Below are positions 34,372 to 46,154 of a DNA stretch of 64,000 bases, one piece after another. A program made the translations under genes and the position numbers. Position 1 is the stretch's first letter; each line of letters starts with the position of its first letter. The DNA is from Paragyromitra xinjiangensis (lineage: Eukaryota; Ascomycota; Pezizomycetes; Pezizales; Discinaceae): NCBI GenBank assembly GCA_038503065.1, contig JBCAMK010000009.1, positions 1,550,001 through 1,614,000 on the forward strand. Reading direction: 5' to 3'. The notes under the pieces were generated by a model. It saw nothing but the letters and a program-made list of their open reading frames with translations. It was not told where the DNA came from and searched no databases.

Positions 34372-36600
34372 CTACCAATGCTCCCTTGCTCCTTCTACTA
34401 TTCTGCCTTGCACCTTCCCTTTGATACTACTCCGCTTCCTCCTCCAAGCTCTCCTATCTCTTTTTAGCTCATTCAATGCCGACAGGATCTCCTGATATTC
34501 CTTTTCGGTTCTTGTCAATGGATCACTCTCTCTATGCCGCATGGATGGAGCTTGCTCTAACGCTATGGTGCTATTACGCAGTGATACTATATTCGAGGCT
34601 AGCTTTGTCCCCGGATGTGGAGGCGTGCGAGACTTGATGATAGTGATGTTTTTGCCTATAGTTTTTGGTTGTGGAGAGTGTATGCGGGTTTGTGGTGCGA
34701 GGTCATCAAAGTATCCAGTGTGCGGGTGATACTTTTGCCGGATAGGGTGCGGGACGAGGCCATAGTTTTGTGGGATGCTGTCGTTCAAAGGCCATGATTG
34801 TTCAGAACTCGAAGGGATCGGAGAAGAATCGATAGAGATCTGTTTCTCCTCTTCGGAGCTTGATGACCAAGGGAAATTTACGATTTTGAGTGGGAAGGTC
34901 TTGAAGACTGTTTTGATTTTCCCCAGAGATATTTTACTGCGGGAGGCGCCAACAGTTGAACCAGAATCGGAACTATCTGATCCCGCTACTGATTCATTCT
35001 GGTAATACTCAAACGATGCCTCTCTGAACGAGTCCGAAGACAGTTGAGATAATGACGTGGTGGCCGTTTCTGGTGGTAAGATAGAGGATATTTCACCCGT
35101 AGATGTAGTTGATGTGCAATTCCCGGTTGAAACGTTCGGTGAGGCCTGAGACTTTGGGGAGATTTGCGGGGAGATTCCTGGCCCTAGCCCCGAAGGTGAA
35201 GAAGAGACGTACCCCATTCCAGATGGTTCATTAATGGTATGGCTGCGCTGGAACATATCCTTCGCGTTCGTAACTGTCATGATTGTAGGCGATACCAGCC
35301 TAGTATTACGTTCCGGTAGGGGGACCGGTGAGCTGACACTACGATATACTGGAATGCGCCAGGAGATCTCATGTTTTAGCTTTGTCGGGCGACACTGAGC
35401 TGGGAGCCTTTGGCTATCAAGAAGGGGTATGTTGGAAGCCGGCATAAGCCTTTCTTGAGAGGTGGCTCCATCTGTTGATGACCCCAAACCTTTGAGACTA
35501 GCTCCGTTAAGATTTGATGACGAAAGGTCAATGTAGTCTTCGTTTGGGCTATTTCCTGTATTCGTACTCTCGCCATCAGGAAAATGTACTTTATTCCCAA
35601 TGGGCCTCATTTGATCTGTGGATTTTTTTCGAGGTGTTCGGCGCCACCGAGTCTGAAACTCCATACTAAAACTTTCGGGTGTTATATCCTCGCCACGTCC
35701 TTCATCGAGTGCTTCATTCATTTCACCTTCGTTATCACTTAGAGGGTCAATGATTTCCTCTCTCAGGAATCTTGCCCTCCTCCTCTCTCGTTCCTTCTCA
35801 GCCCTTTTTCTTCTCCGTTCGCTGATTTTCTCCGCGAGAGTGATTTCTCGCCACGGTCTCCAGTCCCAGACACTGACCTCACTCGGGTGACGAGCATGGT
35901 GGCCCTGGGCTACGCTGTGATTGGCATTGCTCTGGCACTGTCCGCTAGTCAACCGAATAGCAGCAACAGATATCTGGCCACGGCGAACAAGGCGTTGTGC
36001 TTGGCACAGAGAAGATGAAGCAAGTGACTTGGCGTGACGTTGGGATAAATAGACAAACATCTAAGTTTTTAAGCGCAATGTTAGCCAAATTCTGACTAAA
36101 TATGGCGGCGGCTACGAAAGCAGTGTGTAAATTGATATAAACTTAGAACGGTCCTGTACCTCCCTGTACCGCAGCAGTTGTGCTGCTGCTTCTTCCTCCT
36201 CGAAAAATGCAGTTGAGTTCCACAACGCATTCGCAATAGTCATTCTTAAATTCCTGTTTATAACGGGGTCTTGTGGAATTGACGAGTTGACGGCTTGTGA
36301 ATATCGAGTTTGGGCGTCAGCTGTAGTGGAGCGAAGGGCAGCAATTCGGGTATGGATGCTGCCAAGAAGGGAACCCTCATGAGTTGGAGTGAAATTGAGA
36401 TTAGGGAGCCTTCTGGTGGGGTATGGGCCCCCTGTCTCAGGCTCTTCAACTTCGCTGGACGACTCGATTTCGGGTAGTGACAGGGTCGTAGAGGGGCGAA
36501 GAGGACCGAAAACATCACCGTAGTGCTCCTCATGAGATAGGCTTGGGGAATTTGGCACAGGGCTGGGGTTATGGGTTTGATTGGAGCTCAAGTCAACCAT
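34372..36600 (-). CDS. Hypothetical 709-residue Ser/Pro-rich protein
   Basis: I do not recognise it. Two exons, 36600-36160 and 36060-34372, joined in phase 0 across a 99-nt intron with donor GTACAG, branch-like GGCTAACA and acceptor CTTAG. After a disordered N-terminus (about 1-75), residues about 80-195 look helical (GSLLGSIHTRIAALRSTTAD, ANALWNSTAFFEEEEAAAQL, then MFVYLSQRHAKSLASSSLCQ, AQRLVRRGQISVAAIRL) and may be the only folded domain. A strongly charged coiled-coil-like stretch follows (EKISERRRKRAEKERERRRA). A long Ser/Thr/Pro-rich middle precedes a basic helical C-terminus (YQEILSALNELKRDRRAWRR). No signal peptide or membrane segment. The intron bridges the helical domain, which supports the two-exon model. 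Function unknown. Confidence 0.75.
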
Positions 36601-39600
36601 CTATCCGGCCAGCGAAGAGGATCACGACGAGCAGCTAAGCCCCACAACTGATGTAGAAAAGGGAAGAGATTAACAGAGCCGTGGTATGAGCGAGAAGTGA
36701 AGGTGCAAGTTGGGTTAACGTAGGGCGGGGTACGAAAGTAGGTCATTAGAATACTAGTGGGTTAGTGTATAATGACCCAAATGACTTAATATGTTTAATG
36801 GAAAAAGTAAATAGGTAGGAACTACATGTAGTAGTAGGTGGTCGGTGGTTTACCCGAGTGATATTTTGTGATTAAATTAACGTCGAGGAGAAAACTCCCC
36901 CGTATCTTTGGGTAGTTGTTCTGACTGCCTCTTTGAGGCATACTGATCACATTTAATTTAGGGGCCCTAGAAGATCACAATATATGCGCTGTGATTATTT
37001 GGCCATCCACTCTCCATCGAAGACGAGTGATAGCCGATGATCCTTTCCCGAACACTGTGAGAGAGCAAGAAAAACTACACAATTACATGCAGTGGCTATT
37101 CCTACAATAGAATCACTTGGAGTCGGATCTGGCTATAGAGCTTGGGCCAGATCGCAGACAGCCCCAACCGAAACCCTGGGCTTGAAGTCTTAACCCTAAC
37201 ATTACATCTTTCCTAGCGGCTATTCTGGATTTGGTATGCCCCCCTTGTTTCTCGGGGGAGCTACTGGTTACTTTGGGTATTTCTCTATGTGAAGTTAGTC
37301 CGTCATCTTCGAGGACCTACATCCCTCTCTATAAAAAGATTCCGAGTGATGAGGTGTGAATACCCGTATTTAGCAACAACCTATAACGAGCGGAGAAAAC
37401 TCCAACAAAGCTGCGGAATAGCCAACGACGAGCGACGCGAGCTGCGAAATTTTGTGCGAGTGTGTGTCCATCGTTCCTCTCGGATGATATGTATATGGAC
37501 CCATCTGGCCTTTTTTTTTGTTTTTTCTCCATCTAGCCACTCATAAAAAACCTAACCCTTGCATATGAAACCAATCCAAACCCCTGCTATTCCCCCACAC
37601 GTACCAAGTGCCACCCCACCAGTTTTGCCCCTGTCCCTGCACACCCGCCGCCTCTCTCGCTCCCTGGAGACCGCCTCCGCCTTCTTCGTGTTCAAAACCA
37701 AGCAGTCTCTATGCAAGTATTTAATGTGATCGTTCGCAAGGCGCGCTTCAATCGGCTTTCCTTGCGAACCTCGCCATAACACAAAACTACTCGCATAAAG
37801 GGTCGTCCACACCCGCATAGTGCGACCCCGCTCAAAAGAGAGAAGTCTACCCAGTCGTTGACTTGTCGTCCGCAAGTCATTTTCACATACGGTATGCTCT
37901 CCTCGCTAAATATATTAGTTGGCCAGCAACTCGTACATATCCGCGCGTGCGAATTCCGAACCCAGCCACACACAATCGATACCGAAAATCGTTGATTTGC
38001 TAAATGCAGGAACCTCCGCCTATGCATCTCTGTGGTGCTGGCCATGTATGTATGTGCAAGGGTGGTGTCGGGCCGGTGGACGAGCGAGCGATAACTGCAC
38101 GATACAAATCACGAATGCAGCCTCACTTTGACACCGATATGATATTCCTGGTGGGTGTCGGCTGCGCACGACAGCAAGCAGGCTGCACGCACGATGAATT
38201 GCGACACAGGCATACATAGAGTACAGACACAAGAGGGGTTTCTCCTGCTTTCGCTTTTTGGCGGGCTTTTTGCATCCGTATCCGTGGTGCAGAGTCGCCG
38301 CCGACAGCAGATGGCGATTATCATCTAGGTACATATCCGCGCCTACCCAGGTGTGTATCCGGAGGATCACGTGAATTTTATTAATACTTCATGAGTCTAG
38401 CCTTTGCGCGATGTTGATGTCAACGGTGATAAATTTCAAAGTTCATCTACTCTTGGTAGGGCCCAGAGATATCGACGGGTTGATCTTGACAGATTACCAC
38501 TCTTGAGGACGCACATCTTCGGCGGTGGGGAAAAATAGTGTGAAGATCACCGTTTTGGGGACCTTGACAAACTTTGAGTGTTTCAAACGCAAACATGAAC
38601 CACAAGCCAGCCAGTCAAACAGAAGCAGAATTCGCGCAATCACAAAGGAATTAGTTGAGGGCCGAATGGATACTACCCAATCCGAGGCATAGAATATAAA
38701 TGCCACATGAGTCATGCAGCACCACGATGGGGTAGGGAATATATCGTGTACCGATTCCGGAGAAGTTTCGAGACCATGGTTCACATGGAGAACTGAGGCA
38801 ACGATTTCCCTCTTTTTCTTTGTTTTTCACGCTGATATGCATGCTTCCGGGGCATATGCGTAAGGGACACGAGAAGTACTAGTGCCAAATTAGATTTTAT
38901 ACTGTACCTGTGCGGCGTTAAACATTTCTTTGCGCAAGATCTTCTGGGCTCGGATTTAATTATGCCTCGAGTCTTGTGTGTGTGTCAGTCACGTTATTAG
39001 GGCAGAACCAAGGGTTTGGAAATCCAACAAAGCCCTATAAATTAAATGTCGTTTTGTCATTACTTTTATTTCCAGAGTTTGTGATCTGGGGAAAAACAAA
39101 CACGAGGAACCGGTTCTTCCCGTAATACGTCCCGGTAACTGTTTGTTCCCCCCCCCCTTTTTTTTCCTTTTTCTGTTTTTCATTTTTCATTTTATTTTCC
39201 TGACGATCTTAAAGGTGCTTTTTTCAGTTACCGAGGTTGCCTGCATGTTAAAGCCCCTCTGCGACGTTACTTGTATAAATAAGTGATTGTTAGGGTTGCC
39301 ACTCGGCTTCAGGCTCCGAGTATCCCAATGAAATTCAGATTACTTGCGAGTTAGTTATCAGTCAAGCTATATCCTTTTAGAGTGAGTGGGATCGTTATTC
39401 ATAGAGCCGTGGCTTTGAGTATTAATTCAGGCTGTTGCCCTTGTGTAAATGACTAATGGTTCGAGCTTTGGTAGGAACCCCCACACCTTGGATCAAGCCC
39501 GAACTACCGAGCTATTTGTTAAGCGAATCTCAGCTCTACGTCTTTATGTCTTTAATGCCTCCGGAGTTTTTTTCAACCATCAGTCTCCGAAGTGTTTTTA

Positions 39601-42372
39601 ATCAACCTTCCAACCCCTCATTACAGAACTGAGCTCATGTGTTCTTCCCGAGCAACTGCACTCGCCTGGGCGACAAACAGAAACAGGAAGTTTCTAGTGT
39701 TTAGCTAGTTCTTTGCTGCCTGAGCAATTCCCTCGAGTGTCCATGTGTTTTCCGGGCGATGACGTTATCATGGCGGCCGCCTACTTGATAATGCCGACCC
39801 TTAAGAACATTATGGATTCCCCTGAAGATAAGTCCCTTAACACTATTTCACAGATGTGCCTTAGGGATGCGGGGAATTACTGCTCCGATCTATCCTTGCT
39901 CGCCCTACTATACAAGATATCAGCCTTTCTACGGGCTGGTGCGTGGGGATGCGGGGGTGACGATCATATACTTATATGCCATTCTTACGTCACATCTCCG
40001 AGACTTTGGTATGAGGGGCTACCAAGGGCAGGTTTATTAAAGTGTTTCTTTATGAACAGAAAGGGAGTTTAGAAGTATTGAAGATCCTGGTAAGTTATGA
40101 GACGGTTTGGCGATCTCCAACGAAAAATTTATGCATCACTTAACTGTTTTGTCGCCAACCCATCAACTTGAACGGCTGCATATGATTAGGAGAGGAAATG
40201 TACGGGTTTGGCATTCCCACCTTATCACCCTCCCTTCAATATCGGCCAACGGAGACTTGGGCAGGGTAACCGTTCGCTTAAGCTGCCTGATATGATCATT
40301 GACCCTTTCAACTCGAAACCGCATCCGTAACTCCAGGGACATGTTTTAAACTTGGCGACATAAATAGTGTATATGAAATTTTTCTACCGACGCATATTTT
40401 CGCCGGATTTTCCGGTTGTGGTCCATATTTGTATTTCCAGTTACTGTTCGAGCATTATTCCCGACAAGACGGGTTCAAAATTAGGGCCGTCCGCTCGGTT
40501 GACTATGCCTGACCGCGCAGCCCTCAATTAAGCAGAATTTTTTTCTACTTTTTGTTGGTTTTGTTTGTGCAATGCTCACTTGTTCTTGGTCGATACTATC
40601 CTCGCCTTTTGTGCTAGACGAGGACGTTATCAAACTGGACTGCCGCTTGAGATTTCATAAATTTTCTGCCAGAAGCCTTTCTATATTTTAGACCCTACCA
40701 TTAGGTTAAGTTTCAATTTTGGATTACAATATATAGTGAGTATCGCCCAAGGGTCTCAGGTGGATGGGGCACAGCGTTCGGGGGGGGGGGCAACTTGCAG
40801 AAATCATTGACCACTGGTTTTGCGTTTTACAAATACCTCCCACACCTCGCATACTCTCACGTATCTCGAAGAATTTGTAATAGCTTCACGGTCCTCCTTT
40901 ATGCCAAGCATCAAGAAAATCTTCCCATGAGTGATGCTCTTGTACACTCAGCCGTCAAATGAGAAAGGGCCACAGTATTTGGCGGATAGGCCCATGGGGC
41001 TTAACGTGGGAGGAAATGTGATATCGAATTCGACCAGCTAGTTAGAGGTCCACAAACTAAGGTCCGGACTTTCCCCGCAGCATTTTCTTCCTTAACATGC
41101 GTGAATAACTGGTTGGGTTTGACACCACCACCAAACAAGTGTATCAGCCCCACGATGGACCTGAGGGAGAGAAATTCGGTGTTTAGAAGCTGGGGGAAGG
41201 TTTTAGAATACTCTTTTTTCTTCTTCTTTTCTGGGCTGGATGAAACTTTATCTGTGGTCGGCATGAGACACCAGCAGTCATGAAAATAGATGGTATATAT
41301 ATGCAATGAGGCGGGTGTTCTTTTAGTACATTTTGCCGGCCCGATTAGCGACGGAGTGAAGTCCTCACCTGGAAATTCAGGCCCTAGATAGCGTTTGAGG
41401 TTCACTAGAACCTAAATGGAAAGTATTGTCAAGAAAAATGTGCTACAATACCACTAACGAAGAAATATAGACTGATTTGAAGCTTGAAAGCGGTCTTTCA
41501 GGTCTATAGGCCGAGCCTATATCGGCTCTGAAGCTCAATATGCAATGTTCGAGATGAATGAGTCTAGCCAATCGATGAGGGGGAAGGAAAAAAATTGGAC
41601 CTTGGTGCTAGCCAGGGCAATGGTACTTAGCGGATGGACTCACGAAATATCTTGAATGAATAGAAGAGAAACTAGTTTAGGCTTCGTTTATCTGTCGTCT
41701 CTAGGCAGGCACGATATCCCTTATAAAGATCGATTTACCCCTCTCTTCTTGATTCATCCCCCCGAGCACCACCAACCACACCGTCCTAGCTATTCAGCAC
41801 GCTTTTTGACTATCATCTCTTACCCCGACGAGAATAATCCTACCAAGAACGCGGGAAGTTCAGCTAGAAATTGACAAGTTAAGATAGCCAGCTCCAATCA
41901 ATTGACTATTCCTGCCTAGTTTATCTGTTTGCTAACAGGTGCTCTCGCGAAACAGGTGTGAAAGGTTATACACAGGATCATATTCCTCATCTTCTTCGAT
42001 CAAGGTCAGAAAGTGAACTGGATCCCACCTATAATCACTTTCCCTGCACTCAGGTATGTGATCAAAGTCCCAAATACCCGTTGAAAAGCGTAGCAACGTG
42101 TTATCCATAGTTGTCTTGGGCTAGACTCGGGTAGCTCCGTCTAGTCAATTATGGGTTGGAATCACCTGCAGTAGGCTCTCGATATAAGCACACTACTTTT
42201 GTTCTCGAATATATGCTTTTTATCAGGAATCTACTGCACACTGATTACAATCCTAGAGACAGTTTGAGTTACTTTATTTAGGAACCAGTTAATTAATCAC
42301 GTGTATAGTTACTGGACTTGTCGACTTATCATACCCTGCGCCTGTGGCTGAACCACGCTTACTAAAGTAACG
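36601..42372. other. 5.8 kb gene-poor region
   Basis: No supported gene. Noted: telobox-type TTAACCCTAAC at 37190-37200 and TTAGGG near 39290; TACATGTA at 36823; a C10/T8 run near 39148-39170; a G11 run at 40780-40790. There are two long open frames without confirmation: 39743-40072 (+, 109 codons from ATG) and 41001-41405 (-, no ATG). A TATA-like CCTTATAAAG near 41718 is followed by a CT-rich stretch but no coding start. Confidence 0.45.
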
Positions 42373-42562
42373 CCCCTTCGCGAAAGTTTCTGTGCCTGGT
42401 TCCTGTGATCGTCGGAACCTTTATCGCTAGCCTCCAATCCAACACCCTGTCAACGAACTTGGCTGACTAAAGAAAACAGGACAGTGACGACCCCTTTGCG
42501 AGAGAAAGTGACAGAGACTCTGTGCCTGTGATCGCCGGGTCCTTTATCGGCAATCAGCCTCC
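42373..42562. repeat. Diverged direct duplication in the C2H2 gene upstream region
   Basis: Two related segments of about 63 and 73 bases (42373-42435 and 42490-42562) share, in order, CCCCTT(C/T)GCGA, TCTGTGCCTG, TGTGATCG(T/C)C, CCTTTATCG and AGCCTCCA, with indels and substitutions between. This is an old local tandem duplication 1.2-1.4 kb before the coding start, and it may contain duplicated binding sites. Confidence 0.6.
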
Positions 42563-43771
42563 ACCCCGCTACTGGTATCGCCCACTTTTGAGGTATGTAT
42601 GTTACGCACCCATCCATCCAACCACTTGGTGCCTTTCCTGGCGCTGTTGCCGACTTGTTACTTATGACTTGTTGCGCTGGTGCTGATACAGCGCCGGTAA
42701 CATGCTTATTTTTCCTTGTTCCTGTTACTCCTCAGTGTCTTCCTCGTTCTCCTTCCCCATTCTGCTTGCTTTTGCGAGTAATTTTTTTCCCCTGTGCTCT
42801 TTGCCGTTGTTCTGCTCGTGTTGGTTCTTCTTCGCCTTGCCACAAACAAATCGTCCCATCCATCATTGGCAATCACTACACACCGCCCGCCCGCCCGCCC
42901 GCCACTAACTTGCTAATTTGGGGTTTATGCTAGACTACCAGAGTCCAGGTTGAACCTCCAGGGATATTTCTATATCCATACTCGCTAGAATCTCTCTTTG
43001 GTGTTTCTTCATTTATTCCCACACCCAAATTCTTCTACATACTTGTACGTTCGACCCCCACACTGTCCTTCCACAAGCCCAATAATCCGCTGCACCCAGA
43101 ATAACATCCAGCCCCCCTCTCCAAGCAACAGCACAGACCAAGCGTGTCTCGCCAGGCTACCGCCGCTTATTACCCTACCCCTCTCCACGCAGTCACCGAC
43201 GATCAGGAACCCGTCTCGTCTCGCCCCCAGGGCGGCCCAACTACTCCTCCCCTCCCCCTCTTACACACTTCATCTCTTGTCCTTTCGCCCGCTGTGATCG
43301 ATAAAGTTCCTGTCGACTTTGTTGGAATAAACTGGTTTCAACTAGTTCTAGTCTCGTCCTTACGAAACGTCGGGAACCGTTGTCCATAAGTTGGTATCAG
43401 CTACCTCTTCTACTATCGCTTCGGCTTTCGTCGAGTTTAACCCGGGATTGCAGCATCACTTGCATCGCTTGCCTGTCGCTTATCCAGTTCACTTAGTTTC
43501 TGTGCCCCACTGTTCTGGCATCGAGCTTAACTTGCTCTTCATCGCCACCGCACTTCTGCTGCTGCTGCTGCTGCTGGCATTCGATCCTCGTGCGTGAGCG
43601 TTGTTGTCGTCAAGTCCTGATAGGAAAACGGCGGCTCTCAACCCTGTTTATTGGATCGAGCCGCATCGGCGCTTCCCTCCCAGCTGGCACCAAAAGTACA
43701 GTACAGGACAACAGCGATCTCATTCATTCCTCTGCATCCCGCCGGATATCACAACTCCTCATCTTAAATTT
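42563..43771 (+). promoter_or_regulatory. Long CT-rich promoter/leader of the C2H2 factor
   Basis: About 1.2 kb of mostly C/T-rich + strand before the start at 43772, with short ATG frames (for example from 42998) that could act as upstream ORFs. It contains a CCCG/CCGC tetranucleotide array near 42884-42903 and a (CTG)7 run (43556-43576). GTATGTATG near 42591 could begin a 5'-UTR intron. Long leaders with uORFs are common on fungal regulatory genes. Confidence 0.45.
43556..43576 (+). repeat. (CTG)7 trinucleotide repeat
   Basis: Seven CTG units in the presumed 5' leader of the zinc-finger gene, outside the coding region by the ATG at 43772. Confidence 0.85.
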
Positions 43772-46154
43772 ATGGAGATGACTACCGACGAGCAGCCTTT
43801 ACCCCCATCTTTCCAGGCGGTGAACAAAATGCCAACCACAGAATCCCACTCACACATGGTTTCAGCCGCTCCTGCACCAGCTACCCCGAGTAGTTCGCAG
43901 TCATTCACTTCTCTCGCGGGCTCTTCTACACAACGATCGAGAGCGAATACGAGCACTGACGTTCCTCCACAAACACCCACTAACACACGCCGTCAGTCAA
44001 GAGCCGAGAGCGCTACTAGTGCCACTGGTAGCAGTAGGGGACGGAATGCGAGGGCATCTCCAGGCGATGATGATGAGCCAAATGATGATTCACCTGGGAA
44101 GCGGAAGAAGAAGAAGGGCCAAAAGTTCTTCTGCACGGGTTATGGAGAGTGTAACCTGTCATTCACTAGGAGCGAACACCTGGCGAGACACATAAGGTAT
44201 GAAGCTAATGGCTTGCAAACCTTAGTACATTGTTTACCCTGTCACTTCCGTCACCTATTTTTTCTCGCTTCCTTTCCAACACCTGACATTATTCTCCCTT
44301 TGATTCTTTTTGTCTGGAAATTTTGGATGTTAATGAAGATTCCTTGTGACAGAAAACATACTGGCGAGCGACCTTTTACCTGTCATTGCGGCCGTGCATT
44401 TTCTCGTCTAGATAACCTCCGACAACATTCTTCAACGGTGCATGCGGATGAACCTATCCCAGTCGGCTCCCTAGCAGCAACAGGTACGCGTTATCAACGC
44501 CACATCAAGACTAGTCGCGCGAGAGATGCTGGTCGTGCTAGAGCTCAGAGTAACCCCAACCCAGGCACTAGTCGTCAATCTCGGCCACAAGCCCCACCTC
44601 CACCGCCCCCCCATGATTCTGGGCTTCTCTCCCGTCGAGATGCGACCCGTCCCTTAAATCGGCCAGGCCCAATAGTGCTCCCGCGGAATGCAGGTGACAA
44701 CACTTCACCATTTGAGAACTATCGAAGCAACACACCACCCGAGTCCCCAGCTTCGGCAGTAGGTACCTTTCCACGTACTGATGGGTTCTATCGTGACGGC
44801 CATGCTCCTCATCTCCCACGGCCTCTGTCAGCAACATCAACCATAACTACCCCTACCTCTGCCACGTTTACTGAGCATAGAAGTCCTATTGCAAGTCCTA
44901 TGATGTATCATTCGGCATACGGTAATTCTTCGACCATTGGTTCTCCAGCACCAAGCTTTTCGCCTGTGTCAGGTATCTTTCCCTCCAGGAATGCTGGCCA
45001 TCGCAGGTTGTCCGTTCCTGGCCCTGCAAATTCCAACCAACCGTCTTTCTATCAATCTACTAGGATGGGCCCAGTTTTAAATATGCCACTCCCCTCTCCA
45101 GGTTGGAATTCAACTTCTGGCTCTCACATGTACTCAAGGAGAGAATCTGTTGACAGTGCGGCCGATGAGGCGGACGAAATGGCTAAACGTAGGAGGACTT
45201 GGCATTCGGGTTATTCTACGCCATTGGATCGAGACATAATGTCTCCCACTACTGCTACATTTGCGAATACAACCTTGTCCGGTGGTCCGTCTGAGTATGT
45301 TGCCAGTCCTACGAATCAGGCAGCTGTCACTCTTCCATCCATATCCGCCATATTTGGTAGCAATGATGCTCCTAGTGCGTCTCCTACATTCGGAGCATCT
45401 CCCCCATATCTTGCGAGACGCGGTGCAACTCCTAGGAGAACTTCGGTAGTTCGGCCGATGACATTGCATGAGGGAATGCCGGGAAGAGCACCGTCTAATT
45501 TCGTGAGGGGTCATAGCAGGTCTGCGAGTGATACTTCAGCAATGGCTACGATTGACAGCCGGTTTGGAAACTTGCTGGTAGATCGCCCAGCAGCCCCAGC
45601 AGGGGGCAATGGAAGAGGAGATCATAGCACCGGACCAGCAGTTCAGTGGGATATATCTCTATCAAGGAAGCGAAGCTTCGAACGAAGTTCTGTGTATATC
45701 GAAGATGAATCAACCGCGAGAAATGGTAGGAAGAGGCAAAATTCAATTGGCAGCGGAGATTCCAGTGGTAGTGAGGGTGTCACCACTCCTTCAACGAACC
45801 CAGCCGAAGAACTGAATCCGGGAATTGTGGGAGAAGGAAGTACAGAAGTCGATGATCACAACATGGTTAGTTTTCCTCCTGAAAGTCCTACTGGTGTTCT
45901 AACAATATTGACTTTTTCCATAGAGAACACAAAAGGCAGTAATGGCAGCCAGAAATCCGGTTACTGCAGCACCAAACCGTCGCCATAGTATGGAACTTGG
46001 CGCACTTCTAAATAGCCCTCCCCCTCCTGAGCCTGAGCGTGATGGATACGACGTTTTTAATACCCTGGTCTCGGTGGCAACGGCTGCCGGGAGGATGGAT
46101 GAAGATGTGACTTCAAGGAACTACAAAGCCACAATTGGACGATCCCCATTTTAG
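43772..46154 (+). CDS. C2H2 zinc-finger transcription factor
   Basis: Sequence-specific DNA-binding regulator, nuclear. Three exons: 43772-44196, 44353-45865, 45924-46154; 722 residues. Two tandem fingers lie at about 119-171. Finger 1 is CTGYGECNLSFTRSEHLARH, then IRKH and the linker TGERPF. Finger 2 is CHCGRAFSRLDNLRQH with H-x4-H. The compact C-x-C finger 2 and the FSRLDNLRQH helix are typical of a fungal two-finger group. The rest is Ser/Pro/Thr-rich, with a basic patch GKRKKKKGQK before the fingers and KRKR-type patches later. Intron 1 (156 nt) splits finger 1 between its two zinc-binding histidines; it keeps frame and lacks stops. The open frame extends upstream only from a TTG, so I start at the first ATG. 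Exact orthologue and targets are not determinable here. Confidence 0.9.

Noticed and set aside
37919..38370. Cluster of short frames with a repeated ACATATCCGCGC
   Set aside because: The repeat is only about 12 bases at two sites; no gene or element boundary is associated.
41001..41405. 134-codon minus-strand frame (VNLKRYLGPEFPGEDF start)
   Set aside because: No ATG and an acceptor-like site just upstream; I could not build a gene with any recognised domain. A decayed gene remains possible.
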